This document shows positions 8,813 to 16,895 of a stretch of 37,659 bases of DNA, in pieces. The stretch is from JACPVF01 sp964502095 (GTDB lineage: Bacteria > Chloroflexota > Anaerolineae > Anaerolineales > Villigracilaceae). Location: the NCBI GenBank assembly GCA_964502095.1, contig CAZCUF010000019.1, forward strand, positions 1 to 37,659, given 5' to 3'. The first letter of the stretch is position 1. The number at the start of each line of letters is the position of its first letter. Both the position numbers and the translations under genes were made by a program. A model generated the notes under the pieces. That model was not told the DNA's origin, searched no databases, and was given only the letters and a program-made list of their open reading frames with translations.

Positions 8813-8862
8813 GCATGAAGCTCGTTTCAACGCAGGGCCTGTATGCAGAACCCTTTTTATTA

Positions 8863-8952
8863 TCATTTTGAGGAGCGAAGCGACGAAAAATCTTCGCTTT
8901 CATCTTTGGAGAGCCGAAGCTCAAGACTCCTCACTGCGTTCGGAGTGATACA
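8863..8952. repeat. Degenerate interspersed repeat (TCATTTTGAGGAGCGAAG type)
   Basis: Starts TCATTTTGAGGAGCGAAGCGACGAA and ends CTGCGTTCGGAGTGAT, the pattern of a short non-coding element with complementary ends. It is a diverged relative of the CGTCATTGCGAG elements at 12822 and 25297. It fills the gap between convergent genes. Confidence 0.5.
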
Positions 8953-8973
8953 TCATTAATTGGCATGCGGGCG

Positions 8974-10620
8974 CTAGGCCACTTCCAACGCGAACTTATG
9001 TTTGCCGATGCGATAGTTGCCATTATGCAACAATACCTGCTCGACGAATTGTTCCGGCACGTCCACAAAGGTGTGACTGTCTTCGATGCGGATCTTTCCA
9101 ATCGTATTGCCGGGAATCTCGGCATGAAAAGCAATGGTGCCGACCACGTCATTCGGGCGCACACCCTGTAATTTGCCTTTTTTCAGCTTGAGCCGAATCA
9201 TACCAAACTCATGGGATCTTCGTCCGCTGCTACGCGACAAGCGCTCCGGGCGGGAAGCATGTTTGTTATATGAAGACTTATGCTCAGAACGAGTGCGAGT
9301 CTCTTTGACCTCGCCTACATTCGCTATCGGGCGTTGTCGCTCTCCCGCGCGCGCCAGCTTGAGCGCCGCGGCCGCCACCTCCAGCGGATCGTGTCCTTCC
9401 GCGGCCAGTTGGGCTACCATTTCGCGCTCGCGCTGGTAACGTCCGCGGCCCAGCCAGATTTTCATTTGTTCCAACACCTGAGCTTCGCGCTTCAGACGAA
9501 TATCGTCGGCGGTGGGCAGTGTGCCGCGCGTCAATTGTTGTTTGGTAAAGCCTTCGATATCGCGCAATCGACGTTTTTCACGCGGCGTGAAAAGCGAGAT
9601 GGCAATTCCCGTTTTTCCCGCGCGGCCCGTGCGGCCAATGCGATGCACGTACACTTCGGGATCGTCCGGCAGTTGATAATTGAAGACGTGTGAAATATCG
9701 TCAATATCGAGCCCGCGCGCGGCCACATCGGTGGCCACCAAGACCTTGATCTCGTTGGCGCGAAAACGCCCGAGAATTTGTTCGCGCGCGTTTTGTTCCA
9801 GATCGCCGTTGAGCGCCTCAGCCGGAAAACCGCGCAGGGAAAGCTGGCTGGCCAACTGCCCCGTTTCGGCGCGCGTACGCACGAAGATCAGCGCGCTGGT
9901 GATGGATTCCATTTCGAAGAGATTCGTCAGCGCGGCCAGTTTGTCCGATTCATTGAGCATGTAATAACGCTGTTCGATGGCCTGAACGGTGAGCGTCTCG
10001 CGTTTAATGGTGACAGCTTGAGGGTCGCGCATGAAGCGGTCTGCCAGTTTGCGGATGCGCGCCGGAAGCGTCGCGCTGAAAAGCGCGGTCTGTCGCTCGG
10101 CGGGAGTCAAATCCAAAATGGATTCGACATCTTCGATGAAGCCCATGTTGAGCATCTCATCCGCTTCATCCAGGATGACGGTTCGGATACCGCTTAAATC
10201 GAGTATCTTGCGCTCCAGCAGGTCGAGCAACCTGCCGGGCGTGCCCACCACTATATCCACACCGCGTTTGAGTTGATTGATCTGCGGCCCATAGGGTTGC
10301 CCGCCATAGACAGGCAAAACGCGGGCGCGCAGTTCGCGTCCGTAGGTCAGCATGGCTTCCGCCACTTGCAGGGCCAGCTCGCGCGTCGGAGCCATGACCA
10401 GGGCTTGAGGAGCCTTGCCGGGTTTAAAGTTGTTGAGAATGGGGAGAGCAAAAGCGGCGGTTTTGCCGGTGCCGGTTTGTGCCTGACCGATCACATCCGC
10501 GCCGCCTAGCAAAAGCGGAATGACCGCGGCCTGAATGGGAGTCGCTTCGGCGTAGCCGAGCGCGCTCACGGCCTGCACCAGTTCAGGGCGCAGGTTCAAA
10601 GAAGTAAATTCGGTTGTCAT
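8974..10620 (-). CDS. deaD: DEAD-box ATP-dependent RNA helicase, DeaD/CsdA-like
   Basis: 548 residues. Helicase core motifs: Q motif with TPIQ (27-30), Walker A AQTGTGKT (47-54), PTRELA (78-83), GTPGR (126-130), DEAD (151-154), SAT (182-184), then ARGLDI and HRIGRTGRAG in domain 2. The C-terminal ~75 residues (RLKLKKGKLQGVRPNDVVG onward) are a DbpA-type RNA-binding domain, as in CsdA/DeaD and DbpA helicases that remodel rRNA and mRNA, often in the cold. The ATG at 10620 has AGGAA upstream and gives the family N-terminus. An in-frame ATG at 10776 would add 52 unrelated residues read through a terminator, so I rejected it. The upstream leader appears attenuated. Confidence 0.93.
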   Translation of the reverse strand: MTTEFTSLNLRPELVQAVSALGYAEATPIQAAVIPLLLGGADVIGQAQTGTGKTAAFALPILNNFKPGKAPQALVMAPTRELALQVAEAMLTYGRELRARVLPVYGGQPYGPQINQLKRGVDIVVGTPGRLLDLLERKILDLSGIRTVILDEADEMLNMGFIEDVESILDLTPAERQTALFSATLPARIRKLADRFMRDPQAVTIKRETLTVQAIEQRYYMLNESDKLAALTNLFEMESITSALIFVRTRAETGQLASQLSLRGFPAEALNGDLEQNAREQILGRFRANEIKVLVATDVAARGLDIDDISHVFNYQLPDDPEVYVHRIGRTGRAGKTGIAISLFTPREKRRLRDIEGFTKQQLTRGTLPTADDIRLKREAQVLEQMKIWLGRGRYQREREMVAQLAAEGHDPLEVAAAALKLARAGERQRPIANVGEVKETRTRSEHKSSYNKHASRPERLSRSSGRRSHEFGMIRLKLKKGKLQGVRPNDVVGTIAFHAEIPGNTIGKIRIEDSHTFVDVPEQFVEQVLLHNGNYRIGKHKFALEVA

Positions 10621-10743
10621 CAGATTCCTGTTCTGCCGCCGCGGATTCAACGCAACGACATATAAAATAAGCTGGAATGTTCTGACGACTCCGTTCCACT
10701 TCCTGTCAACCATGGCCCACTTTTTCAAATGGACCCGCCCAAC

Positions 10744-10771
10744 AAAAAAGCCCGACCTCTTACGTCGGGCT
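10744..10771 (-). terminator. Rho-independent terminator upstream of the RNA helicase
   Basis: Read on the minus strand: AGCCCGAC, seven-base loop, GTCGGGCT, then TTTTTTGTT. It lies 124 bases before the helicase start and after a minus-strand promoter. No annotated minus-strand gene ends here, so it must end a short leader or small RNA. Confidence 0.8.
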
Positions 10772-10828
10772 ATCATTCAGAGCAATCAAAACAATTTCCC
10801 AGAAGCGTATGCCCTGTATTACAGAGCG
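10744..10828 (-). ncRNA. Candidate small RNA or attenuator leader of the DEAD-box helicase gene
   Basis: A transcript of about 85 bases is bounded by an extended -10 at 10834-10842 and the terminator at 10744-10771. Inside is a small hairpin CTGTA-A-TACAG (10814-10824). No known RNA family is recognised. No open reading frame with a ribosome site was seen. It could be a free sRNA or a regulated leader controlling read-through into the helicase gene. Confidence 0.4.
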
Positions 10829-10833
10829 GCGGG

Positions 10834-10842
10834 AGTATAACA
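10834..10842 (-). promoter_or_regulatory. Extended -10 promoter facing the helicase
   Basis: TGTTATACT on the minus strand (TGn plus TATACT). No good -35 was seen, which extended -10 promoters tolerate. Expected start near 10827. Confidence 0.5.
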
Positions 10843-10885
10843 CATTTTACGAATCGCGCCAGCAACTTTCGTCCAGATAAGCGTA

Positions 10886-10891
10886 TATAAT
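10886..10891 (+). promoter_or_regulatory. -10 box of the DedA-family gene
   Basis: A perfect TATAAT, 30 bases before the ATG at 10922. The -35 region is poor. It is divergent from the helicase leader promoter about 45 bases away. Confidence 0.5.
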
Positions 10892-10921
10892 GGGGAGAAT
10901 CCTTAAAGTTGATAAACGATA

Positions 10922-11545
10922 ATGAATATTAATTTCTTCCCTTTTCTACATTTAAGTCAAACGGAGCATTTGGGAATTTGGCTTTACGTTGTATTGGCCC
11001 TGCTCGTGGCCGTCGAAGGCCCCATTGCCACTCTGCTGGGCGCGGCCGCGGCTTCAGCCGGTTTGATGAAACCGCTCTTCGTCTTCTTCGCCGCGGCGGC
11101 CGGAAACCTGACCGCCGACACGCTCTGGTATATGCTTGGCTACGCAGGCAAAACGGAATGGCTCTTCCACTTCGGAAACCGGCTGGGCCTCAAACCCGGG
11201 CTGATCGAACACTTGAAACAGCAGATGATCTTCCATGCCACGAAAGTCTTGTTCCTCGCCAAATTGACCGTCAGCTTTGTGATTCCCTCCCTGGTCACAG
11301 CCGGCTTGTTGAAGATTCCGTGGAGGCGCTGGTTTCCATCCTTCATTATCGCCGAAACATTGTGGACCGGTTCGCTTGTTCTGATCGGATATTACACCAC
11401 CGAGGCGGTCAAGCGCGTGGAACGGGGCGTGGAATACGCGGTGCTTGGGCTGTCGCTGGCCTTTGTAATAGTCGTCTTCCTGGCCGGGAGGCGTTTACTG
11501 AAACAATGGGATAAAAACCAGGCCGAAACCGATCCTAAAAAATAA
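10922..11545 (+). CDS. DedA-family (SNARE-associated/VTT) membrane protein
   Basis: 207 residues of an inner-membrane protein with the DedA/VTT fold. The family features are an acidic residue in the first re-entrant segment (VAVEGPIATLLGAAAA, about 29-45), a GNLTADTLWYMLGY helix at about 61-74 and the basic segment near LAKLTVSFVIPSL with following helices. The tail is charged and cytoplasmic. DedA proteins are linked to lipid-carrier or phospholipid scrambling and to envelope homeostasis. The ribosome site is weak. The glycosyltransferase starts 15 bases downstream, which suggests a common envelope-related transcript. Confidence 0.87.
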   Translation: MNINFFPFLHLSQTEHLGIWLYVVLALLVAVEGPIATLLGAAAASAGLMKPLFVFFAAAAGNLTADTLWYMLGYAGKTEWLFHFGNRLGLKPGLIEHLKQQMIFHATKVLFLAKLTVSFVIPSLVTAGLLKIPWRRWFPSFIIAETLWTGSLVLIGYYTTEAVKRVERGVEYAVLGLSLAFVIVVFLAGRRLLKQWDKNQAETDPKK

Positions 11546-11560
11546 ACGAGAAAATATTTC

Positions 11561-12718
11561 ATGCGTATCCTAATCGCGGGGACCACTTATTATCCTTCCC
11601 TTAACGGGCAGGCGATTTTCATGGTGAACCTGGCCGAAGGCCTGGTCAGGCACGGGCATCAAGTGACGGTCCTTTATCCTCAAAGCCGTAATTCCAGCGA
11701 AATGCGAAACGGCGTTCAATTGGAAGGCGTGGGATCGCTCAGCCTGGCAGTGGCTCACGAAGACTCCTACGTCACTTTATTTCCTCGAAATACAGTCCGC
11801 CGCGTCTTCGATTCGTTTCAGCCGCAGGCGATTCACATTCAGGATCACTATCCGCTCAGCAAAGCCGTCATCGACGAGGCCAAAGCGCGCGGTCTGAAAA
11901 TCATTGGGACGAATCATTTCTCGCCCGATAACCTGACTCCGTATCTACCGGCGGCCTCTGCGCTGAAAGGTTTTTATCATCGCGCTTTATGGTCATGGAT
12001 GATGGGAATCTACAACCAGCTCGATGTCGTCACCGCGCCCTCGCACTCGGCAGTGGACTTGATGCTCCAAAACGGATTAAAGGTCCCGGCTTTTCCGCTT
12101 TCATGCGGAACCAACCTCTCGCACTTCCACCCCGACTCAACGATTGACCGCACTGCCTGCCGCGAAAAATACGGCATCGATCCGAATAAAACAGTCTTCC
12201 TTTATGTGGGCCGCGTGGACAAGGAAAAACGGATCGACATCCTGTTGCATTCGCTTCATCACGTCACACGGGACGATATTCAACTGGCCATCGCGGGCAA
12301 CGGCGCGGCGCTAAATGAAATGATGAGCCTCGCCAAACAATTGAATCTAGGTCAACGCGTCCGCTTTACGAATTATGTCCGCAATGAAGAACTTCACTCG
12401 CTTCTGAACAGCGCGGACGTTTTCATAATGGCCAGCGAAAGCGAATCGTTGAGCATTGCCTCGCTGGAAGCCATGGCTTGCGGCCTGCCGCTGTTACTGG
12501 CAAACGCTTCCGCCCTGCCCGATCTGGTAACGCCCGGCCTCAACGGGTATTTATTCACGCCCAGCGACGCGCAGGACGCGGCGCATTACATGGAACTGCT
12601 CACCGAGCAGGCCGGTCAACGCAAGGAAATGGGCAAAGCCAGCCTCGAAAAAGCCAAATTTCACAGCCTTGAACATACCATTGAAGAGTATGAAAAATTC
12701 TATCAATCGCTTCTTTGA
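11561..12718 (+). CDS. GT4-family glycosyltransferase
   Basis: 385 residues with a GT-B fold. The N-terminus, MRILIAGTTYYPSLNGQA, is the nucleotide-fold start of GT4 enzymes with the glycine-rich loop. The C-terminal half has VGRVDKEKRIDILL (about 219-232) and the donor-binding EX7E region around residues 293-308 (SESESLSIASLEAMACG), typical of retaining glycosyltransferases that use nucleotide-sugar donors, such as phosphatidylinositol mannosyl- or diacylglycerol glucosyltransferases. Acceptor and donor cannot be assigned. It follows the DedA gene closely and ends in a clear terminator. Confidence 0.9.
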   Translation: MRILIAGTTYYPSLNGQAIFMVNLAEGLVRHGHQVTVLYPQSRNSSEMRNGVQLEGVGSLSLAVAHEDSYVTLFPRNTVRRVFDSFQPQAIHIQDHYPLSKAVIDEAKARGLKIIGTNHFSPDNLTPYLPAASALKGFYHRALWSWMMGIYNQLDVVTAPSHSAVDLMLQNGLKVPAFPLSCGTNLSHFHPDSTIDRTACREKYGIDPNKTVFLYVGRVDKEKRIDILLHSLHHVTRDDIQLAIAGNGAALNEMMSLAKQLNLGQRVRFTNYVRNEELHSLLNSADVFIMASESESLSIASLEAMACGLPLLLANASALPDLVTPGLNGYLFTPSDAQDAAHYMELLTEQAGQRKEMGKASLEKAKFHSLEHTIEEYEKFYQSLL

Positions 12719-12760
12719 AATCGCACTTTGGGCAAAACACGAAAAACAAAAATGTGAATC

Positions 12761-12790
12761 AAAGCGGACTCCTCGTCCGCTTTTTTGTTT
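12761..12790 (+). terminator. Rho-independent terminator after the glycosyltransferase
   Basis: Stem AAAGCGGAC / GTCCGCTTT (12761-12769 with 12775-12783), five-base loop and TTTTTTGTTTTT. Confidence 0.88.
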
Positions 12791-12804
12791 TTAAATAGTA
12801 CGCA

Positions 12805-12920
12805 TCTCAAAAATAATATTCCGTCATTGCGAGGAGCACAGCAACGAAGCAATCCCCATTTTTACAGGGAGATTACTTCGCTTCGCTCGCAATGACGATC
12901 CTTCCAGAATATTTTTGAGA
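12805..12920. repeat. MITE-like palindromic element with CGTCATTGCGAG ends
   Basis: A 12-base perfect inverted repeat, CGTCATTGCGAG (12822-12833) and CTCGCAATGACG (12886-12897), encloses a second imperfect pair (CGAAGCAATC / GATTACTTCG). It is flanked by an outer pair, TCTCAAAAATA (12805-12815) and TATTTTTGAGA (12910-12920). The same core occurs at 25297-25378. It encodes nothing. Confidence 0.75.
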
Positions 12921-13033
12921 CGATTTGCAGTTTCTACCAGCACAGCCTCACAGCGGCAAACACCCGAGGCTAATTCATCCCACTAGCGCTTGCACCTGCG
13001 CAAGTGCGGGTGTCTGTGGTTTAATTCTCCCAC
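12921..13033. other. Non-coding stretch before mutS2
   Basis: The last part of the 315-base gap between the glycosyltransferase and mutS2. Apart from a possible -10 (TTTAATT, around 13020-13026) just before the mutS2 ATG, I see no gene, tRNA or convincing hairpin. Confidence 0.3.
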
Positions 13034-15433
13034 ATGGACGCCAAGACTCTGTCCGTCCTCGAATATCCGAAAATCCTCGAACGGCTCGCTCGCTTTTGCG
13101 ATTTCTCCGCTTCGATGGATTTGGCGCGCGCCCTCGAACCCACCACATCTCACAACTTCGCGTTGACGCGCCTGGCTGAAACCACCGAAGCGCGCAAATT
13201 GCTTTCGCTTCAAGACCTCAATATCGGCGGCTCGCACGATATCCGCCCGCAAGCCGACCTGGCCGCGCGCGGCGGCGTACTCGAACCTCAACAATTACTG
13301 GATGTCAAAGTCACACTGATCGCCTGCCGCGAGTTGAAGAAATTTCTCGAAAAGAAAGCGGATGAATACCCGCGTCTCGCGGACCTCGCGCTGGGCCTGC
13401 CCGAATCGCATGGCATCGTGGACGCCATCACGCGCGTGCTCTCGGAGCGCGGCGAAGTGCTCGACTCGGCCTCCGAAAAACTGGCGCGCATCCGCCGCGA
13501 AGTGCGCACCGCGCGCGACCGCCTGATGGCGCGCCTGCAAAAATATCTAACCGACTCGGCCTCCAAACTTCAGGAACAGATCATTACCCAGCGCGACGGG
13601 CGTTACGTAATTCCTTTGCGCGCCGAATTCAAAGGCCAGATCAAAGCCATTGTTCACGATCAATCTTCATCCGGAGCAACGCTGTTCATCGAGCCACTGC
13701 CCGTGGTTGAACTTAACAATCAAGTGCGCGAACTCGAACTGGCCGAACGCGATGAAGAACGCCGCATTCTGGCGGAACTTTCCGCGCTGGTGGGCACGCA
13801 CGCCGAGGAACTCAAATACGGAATCGAAAATCTCGCGGCGCTCGACCTGGCATTTGCCAAAGCAAAATACGCCGAGGAACTTCACGCCTCAGAGCCGCTT
13901 TTTCGCGGAATAAAAGAGAACGGAAAAAAGAAAGCCGTCGAAGCCGAGCATCCCTCATCTTTCAGCTTTCGCCTTTTCAAAGCCCGCCATCCCCTGCTCG
14001 ATCAATCCACTGTCGTTCCGATTGATTTCGACATCCCTGAAAACAAACACGCGGTTGTCATCACCGGGCCAAACACCGGCGGCAAGACGGTCGCGCTGAA
14101 AACAGTCGGTCTCCTCGTTCTCATGGCGCAAAGCGGACTGCACATCCCCGCGCAGAGCGGCTCGGAGCTTCCGCTCTTTCATTCCGTCCATGCCGATATC
14201 GGCGATGAGCAATCCATCGAGCAATCGCTTTCCACATTTTCGAGCCACATCACCAACATCGTTCGCATTTTGAAACAAGCCGATGCGCGTTCGCTCGTTA
14301 TCCTCGATGAACTCGGCGCGGGCACCGATCCGCAGGAAGGCGCGGCGCTGGCGCGCGCCATTCTGGCGCACTTGCTCGAACGCGGCATCACCACGCTGGT
14401 CACCACACACCATCCCGAACTGAAGAATTTCGCGCACGCCGCCGAGGGCGCAGTCAATGCCAGCGTGGAATTCGACTTGAAGACTCTGCGCCCCACTTAT
14501 CAATTGACGATCGGACTGCCCGGCCGTTCGAACGCGTTGGCCATCGCCCGCCGCCTCGGCCTGGACGAGAAGATTCTTGCCGCGGCGAAAAGCGAGGTCG
14601 CGCCTGAGAATCTGCGCGCCGATAAACTGCTGGATGATATTCGCAAGGAACGCAATCGCACTTCACGCGAACGCGAGAAACTCGAGAAGGCGCGCGTCAA
14701 ACTCGAAGCAAAGACAAAGGAACTCGAGTCTCGTCTGGAAAAGTTGGAGGACGAGCGCCGCGAAGTATTGGCAAAAGCGCGCGCCGAGGGCGAACTCGAA
14801 GTGGCTGTATTGAAACGCAATCTCGAATCATTGAAAGCTCAATTGAGGAAAGCGCGCCAGCCGCTCGACGCGATCAAGGAAATGGAAGAAAAAGTTGAGG
14901 CGATGGAACAGAAGGCGGCCGCGCCGGTGGAGAGAAAGAGCGAACAGTCGTCAATAATCAATGAACGGTCGCCGGTAAAGCTGGGTGAGCGCGTTCTCGT
15001 CGGCACGTTAAATGCCGAGGGTGTGGTAACAGCTTTGAGCGAGTCCGATGCGGAGGTGCAGATCGGCAGTATCCGCTTGCGGGCAAAGTTATCGGATCTA
15101 ACGCGCAAGTCCGCGGGCGATGAATCCACATCGAAGAGAATGGCGGAGGCCGCGTATCGGCCGCTCACGCTGGGGACGCAATCGCCCGGCATCGAGCTCG
15201 ACTTGCGCGGACAGATGGCTGAAGACGCGCTCGATAGACTCGACCGCTATGTGGAACAGGCTTACATGGCCGGACTGCCGTTCGTGCGCATCATTCACGG
15301 CAAAGGCACCGGCAAATTAAGACAGACCGTGCGCGAGGCTCTGCGCGGGCATCCGCATGTGGCCTCGTTCGAGGAAGGCAGTGAAAAGGAAGGCGGCGCA
15401 GGCGTAACCGTGGCAAAATTACGCGGCGGATAG
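13034..15433 (+). CDS. mutS2: MutS2 family endonuclease/ATPase with Smr domain
   Basis: 799 residues. The N-terminal part resembles the MutS core and clamp domains (from TLSVLEYPKILERLA). The ATPase carries Walker A GPNTGGKT near residue 343-350 and Walker B VILDELGAGTD near 421-431, followed by a long coiled coil (about 520-620, rich in Glu, Lys and Arg). The last ~80 residues are the Smr nuclease domain, with DLRG and the HGKGTGKLR loop. MutS2 suppresses recombination or, in Bacillus, acts on collided ribosomes; it is not a mismatch-repair MutS, as the mismatch-recognition domain is absent. No Shine-Dalgarno precedes the ATG; TTAATT lies seven bases upstream, which suggests a leaderless start. 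Confidence 0.95.
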   Translation: MDAKTLSVLEYPKILERLARFCDFSASMDLARALEPTTSHNFALTRLAETTEARKLLSLQDLNIGGSHDIRPQADLAARGGVLEPQQLLDVKVTLIACRELKKFLEKKADEYPRLADLALGLPESHGIVDAITRVLSERGEVLDSASEKLARIRREVRTARDRLMARLQKYLTDSASKLQEQIITQRDGRYVIPLRAEFKGQIKAIVHDQSSSGATLFIEPLPVVELNNQVRELELAERDEERRILAELSALVGTHAEELKYGIENLAALDLAFAKAKYAEELHASEPLFRGIKENGKKKAVEAEHPSSFSFRLFKARHPLLDQSTVVPIDFDIPENKHAVVITGPNTGGKTVALKTVGLLVLMAQSGLHIPAQSGSELPLFHSVHADIGDEQSIEQSLSTFSSHITNIVRILKQADARSLVILDELGAGTDPQEGAALARAILAHLLERGITTLVTTHHPELKNFAHAAEGAVNASVEFDLKTLRPTYQLTIGLPGRSNALAIARRLGLDEKILAAAKSEVAPENLRADKLLDDIRKERNRTSREREKLEKARVKLEAKTKELESRLEKLEDERREVLAKARAEGELEVAVLKRNLESLKAQLRKARQPLDAIKEMEEKVEAMEQKAAAPVERKSEQSSIINERSPVKLGERVLVGTLNAEGVVTALSESDAEVQIGSIRLRAKLSDLTRKSAGDESTSKRMAEAAYRPLTLGTQSPGIELDLRGQMAEDALDRLDRYVEQAYMAGLPFVRIIHGKGTGKLRQTVREALRGHPHVASFEEGSEKEGGAGVTVAKLRGG

Positions 15434-15486
15434 GTTTCATCGCGCCTCGCTTGTAAACAGCGCTCCCGGCCCGAAAGAATAAAACC

Positions 15487-15521
15487 AAAGCCGCACAGAA
15501 AAATCGACTCTGTGCGGCTTT
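15487..15521. terminator. Bidirectional terminator between mutS2 and the alpha/beta hydrolase
   Basis: A perfect 13-bp stem AAAGCCGCACAGA / TCTGTGCGGCTTT (15487-15499 with 15509-15521) with a nine-base loop between convergent genes. A and T runs on both sides are short but present. Confidence 0.75.
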
Positions 15522-15546
15522 ATCTCGAAGTATGCCCGCAATAACG

Positions 15547-16527
15547 CTACAACGTCTGCGCGATATGATCCGCCATTTCCGTTGAGCGCCAATAACTCGA
15601 ATGCGCGGTCACGGGGTTGAACGGCGACGAAATTTCCACATCTTTCACGATGCCGGCTGTATTTTCATACATAAACTCAACCGGATACGAGGCCGCGTCG
15701 TTGCGCGTCCAAAAGTTGACCCAGCGCGGGTTGCTCAAATCGTCCTGCCCATTGATCAGGCCGAGGTCTTCCGGGTCCAACAACCTGTCTTCATGGAAAA
15801 TTTTCAACAACGAATTGGCGCGCAATACCATCGGCGTGATCGGCGAGCCGAACGTATATAAACGCCGGGCGCGCAGTCGGCCTTCGCTCACCAGCTTGCG
15901 CAATTTCTGCATGTCGCGGTGCAGGGTCGCCTCCTCACTCTCGGGGCCACTGACCGAGAAAAGGTGATACAACAGGTCGTGCGCGATCAAACTCCCGGCG
16001 GAATGACCGAAGATGGTCAGGGAAAAGCGGCCGCGCAGTTCCCGGTCGCGTTTGGCGATCTCGCGGGCAATATAGCCGAAGACGCGGTTCCGAATGGAGG
16101 TCTCGCCATCGCCGGACACGTAATAGACCAAATCCGAAACGCCGTAAAAGATGAAGTCATGCAACGCGCCGAAGATGCCAAAGAGCCGATCATAGGCCGG
16201 ACCCATGGCCTGTTTCGCGTGCACTTCGAGCTTGCGCTCCACCTCCGAGAGATATTCATCGGGTTCATGCGGCCCGGCGTTTGAAATGGGCCGCCCCCAG
16301 ATCACCGGCACCTCCAGCGAGAAATTGGAGAATCCCGCGCGCGGGGTCATTTTCAGGGCGTTGTTCACACCGTGTAAAAGGTTGTCATATTCCCTTTTGC
16401 AGGTACCGGGAATTTTGTCCGGCATGATGCCGTGGATCAGAATTGGAATCTCCACCCACGGAATTTCGGCAACGTTGGGACGCTTCGTGTGTTTGGATTT
16501 GGCGGATTTTCGGCGAGGAGTTGGCAT
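15547..16527 (-). CDS. Alpha/beta hydrolase with GHSAG nucleophile elbow (unknown substrate)
   Basis: 326 residues from the ATG at 16527, which has AGGAG just upstream. An in-frame ATG 20 codons earlier is less likely. A lysine/arginine-rich N-terminus leads to ILIHGIMPDK (about 29-38), the oxyanion-hole HG, and GHSAG (174-178) with Ser 176 as nucleophile. A late His in NPVTAHSSYW may complete the triad. No signal peptide or membrane segment is seen, so it is probably cytoplasmic. The fold resembles lipase- and esterase-like hydrolases, but I do not recognise a named family. It stands alone, convergent to mutS2 and divergent from the next gene. Confidence 0.7.
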   Translation of the reverse strand: MPTPRRKSAKSKHTKRPNVAEIPWVEIPILIHGIMPDKIPGTCKREYDNLLHGVNNALKMTPRAGFSNFSLEVPVIWGRPISNAGPHEPDEYLSEVERKLEVHAKQAMGPAYDRLFGIFGALHDFIFYGVSDLVYYVSGDGETSIRNRVFGYIAREIAKRDRELRGRFSLTIFGHSAGSLIAHDLLYHLFSVSGPESEEATLHRDMQKLRKLVSEGRLRARRLYTFGSPITPMVLRANSLLKIFHEDRLLDPEDLGLINGQDDLSNPRWVNFWTRNDAASYPVEFMYENTAGIVKDVEISSPFNPVTAHSSYWRSTEMADHIAQTL

Positions 16528-16610
16528 GGCTTTCTCCTGAAACTGCTGAACGACAATTTCATCAAAGAAAACCCAAAACCAGGCCAAACGTAACGGCAGT
16601 GCGGGCGCGA

Positions 16611-16616
16611 TATAAT
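16611..16616 (+). promoter_or_regulatory. -10 box before the small unknown gene and thrC
   Basis: TATAAT preceded by a GC-rich stretch, 22 bases before the ATG at 16639, which has GAGGAA as ribosome site. No convincing -35. Confidence 0.45.
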
Positions 16617-16638
16617 CCCCTCGGGACGAGGAAACAGC

Positions 16639-16881
16639 ATGCTTTTAGACGAGGCAATCACGCAAATGACCTCCACGATCAAAGCGGCCTGCGCGGGCGC
16701 TGAGATCAAGGCGGTGAAGATATCCGACGAAGAGGCGCGGCTCTCAGTGTATGCGCCAGCGGGTGATATGCAAAAGATCAAAGACGCGACGTTCAAGCCC
16801 GCGATTGATCTGTTGAACAAAGAGGGAATGGATATTCAGGTGTTTGTTTACGACAAAGACGCGCCGCCGTTGAAAGGATAG
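16639..16881 (+). CDS. Small conserved-looking protein of unknown function
   Basis: 80 residues, soluble and mixed alpha/beta in appearance: MLLDEAITQMTSTIKAAC, a beta-like EIKAVKISDEEARLSVYAP, a helix with KDATFKPAIDLLNKEGMDI and a final strand QVFVYDKDAP. There are no metal or catalytic motifs. It has a -10 box and a good ribosome site, normal codon use, and lies 14 bases before threonine synthase, so it is likely to be expressed and cotranscribed. Family not recognised; a link to threonine synthesis is only positional. Confidence 0.55.
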   Translation: MLLDEAITQMTSTIKAACAGAEIKAVKISDEEARLSVYAPAGDMQKIKDATFKPAIDLLNKEGMDIQVFVYDKDAPPLKG

Positions 16882-16895
16882 ATTGTTTCATTTAT

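Noticed and set aside
10621..10776. N-terminal extension of 52 residues on the DEAD-box helicase
   Set aside because: It would be read from an ATG inside the terminator region, lacks a ribosome site and is unlike any helicase N-terminus. The ATG at 10620 fits better.
12805..12920. Possible CRISPR or tRNA-like structure in the palindromic region
   Set aside because: There is one unit with inverted arms, not direct repeats with spacers, and no cloverleaf or anticodon arm.
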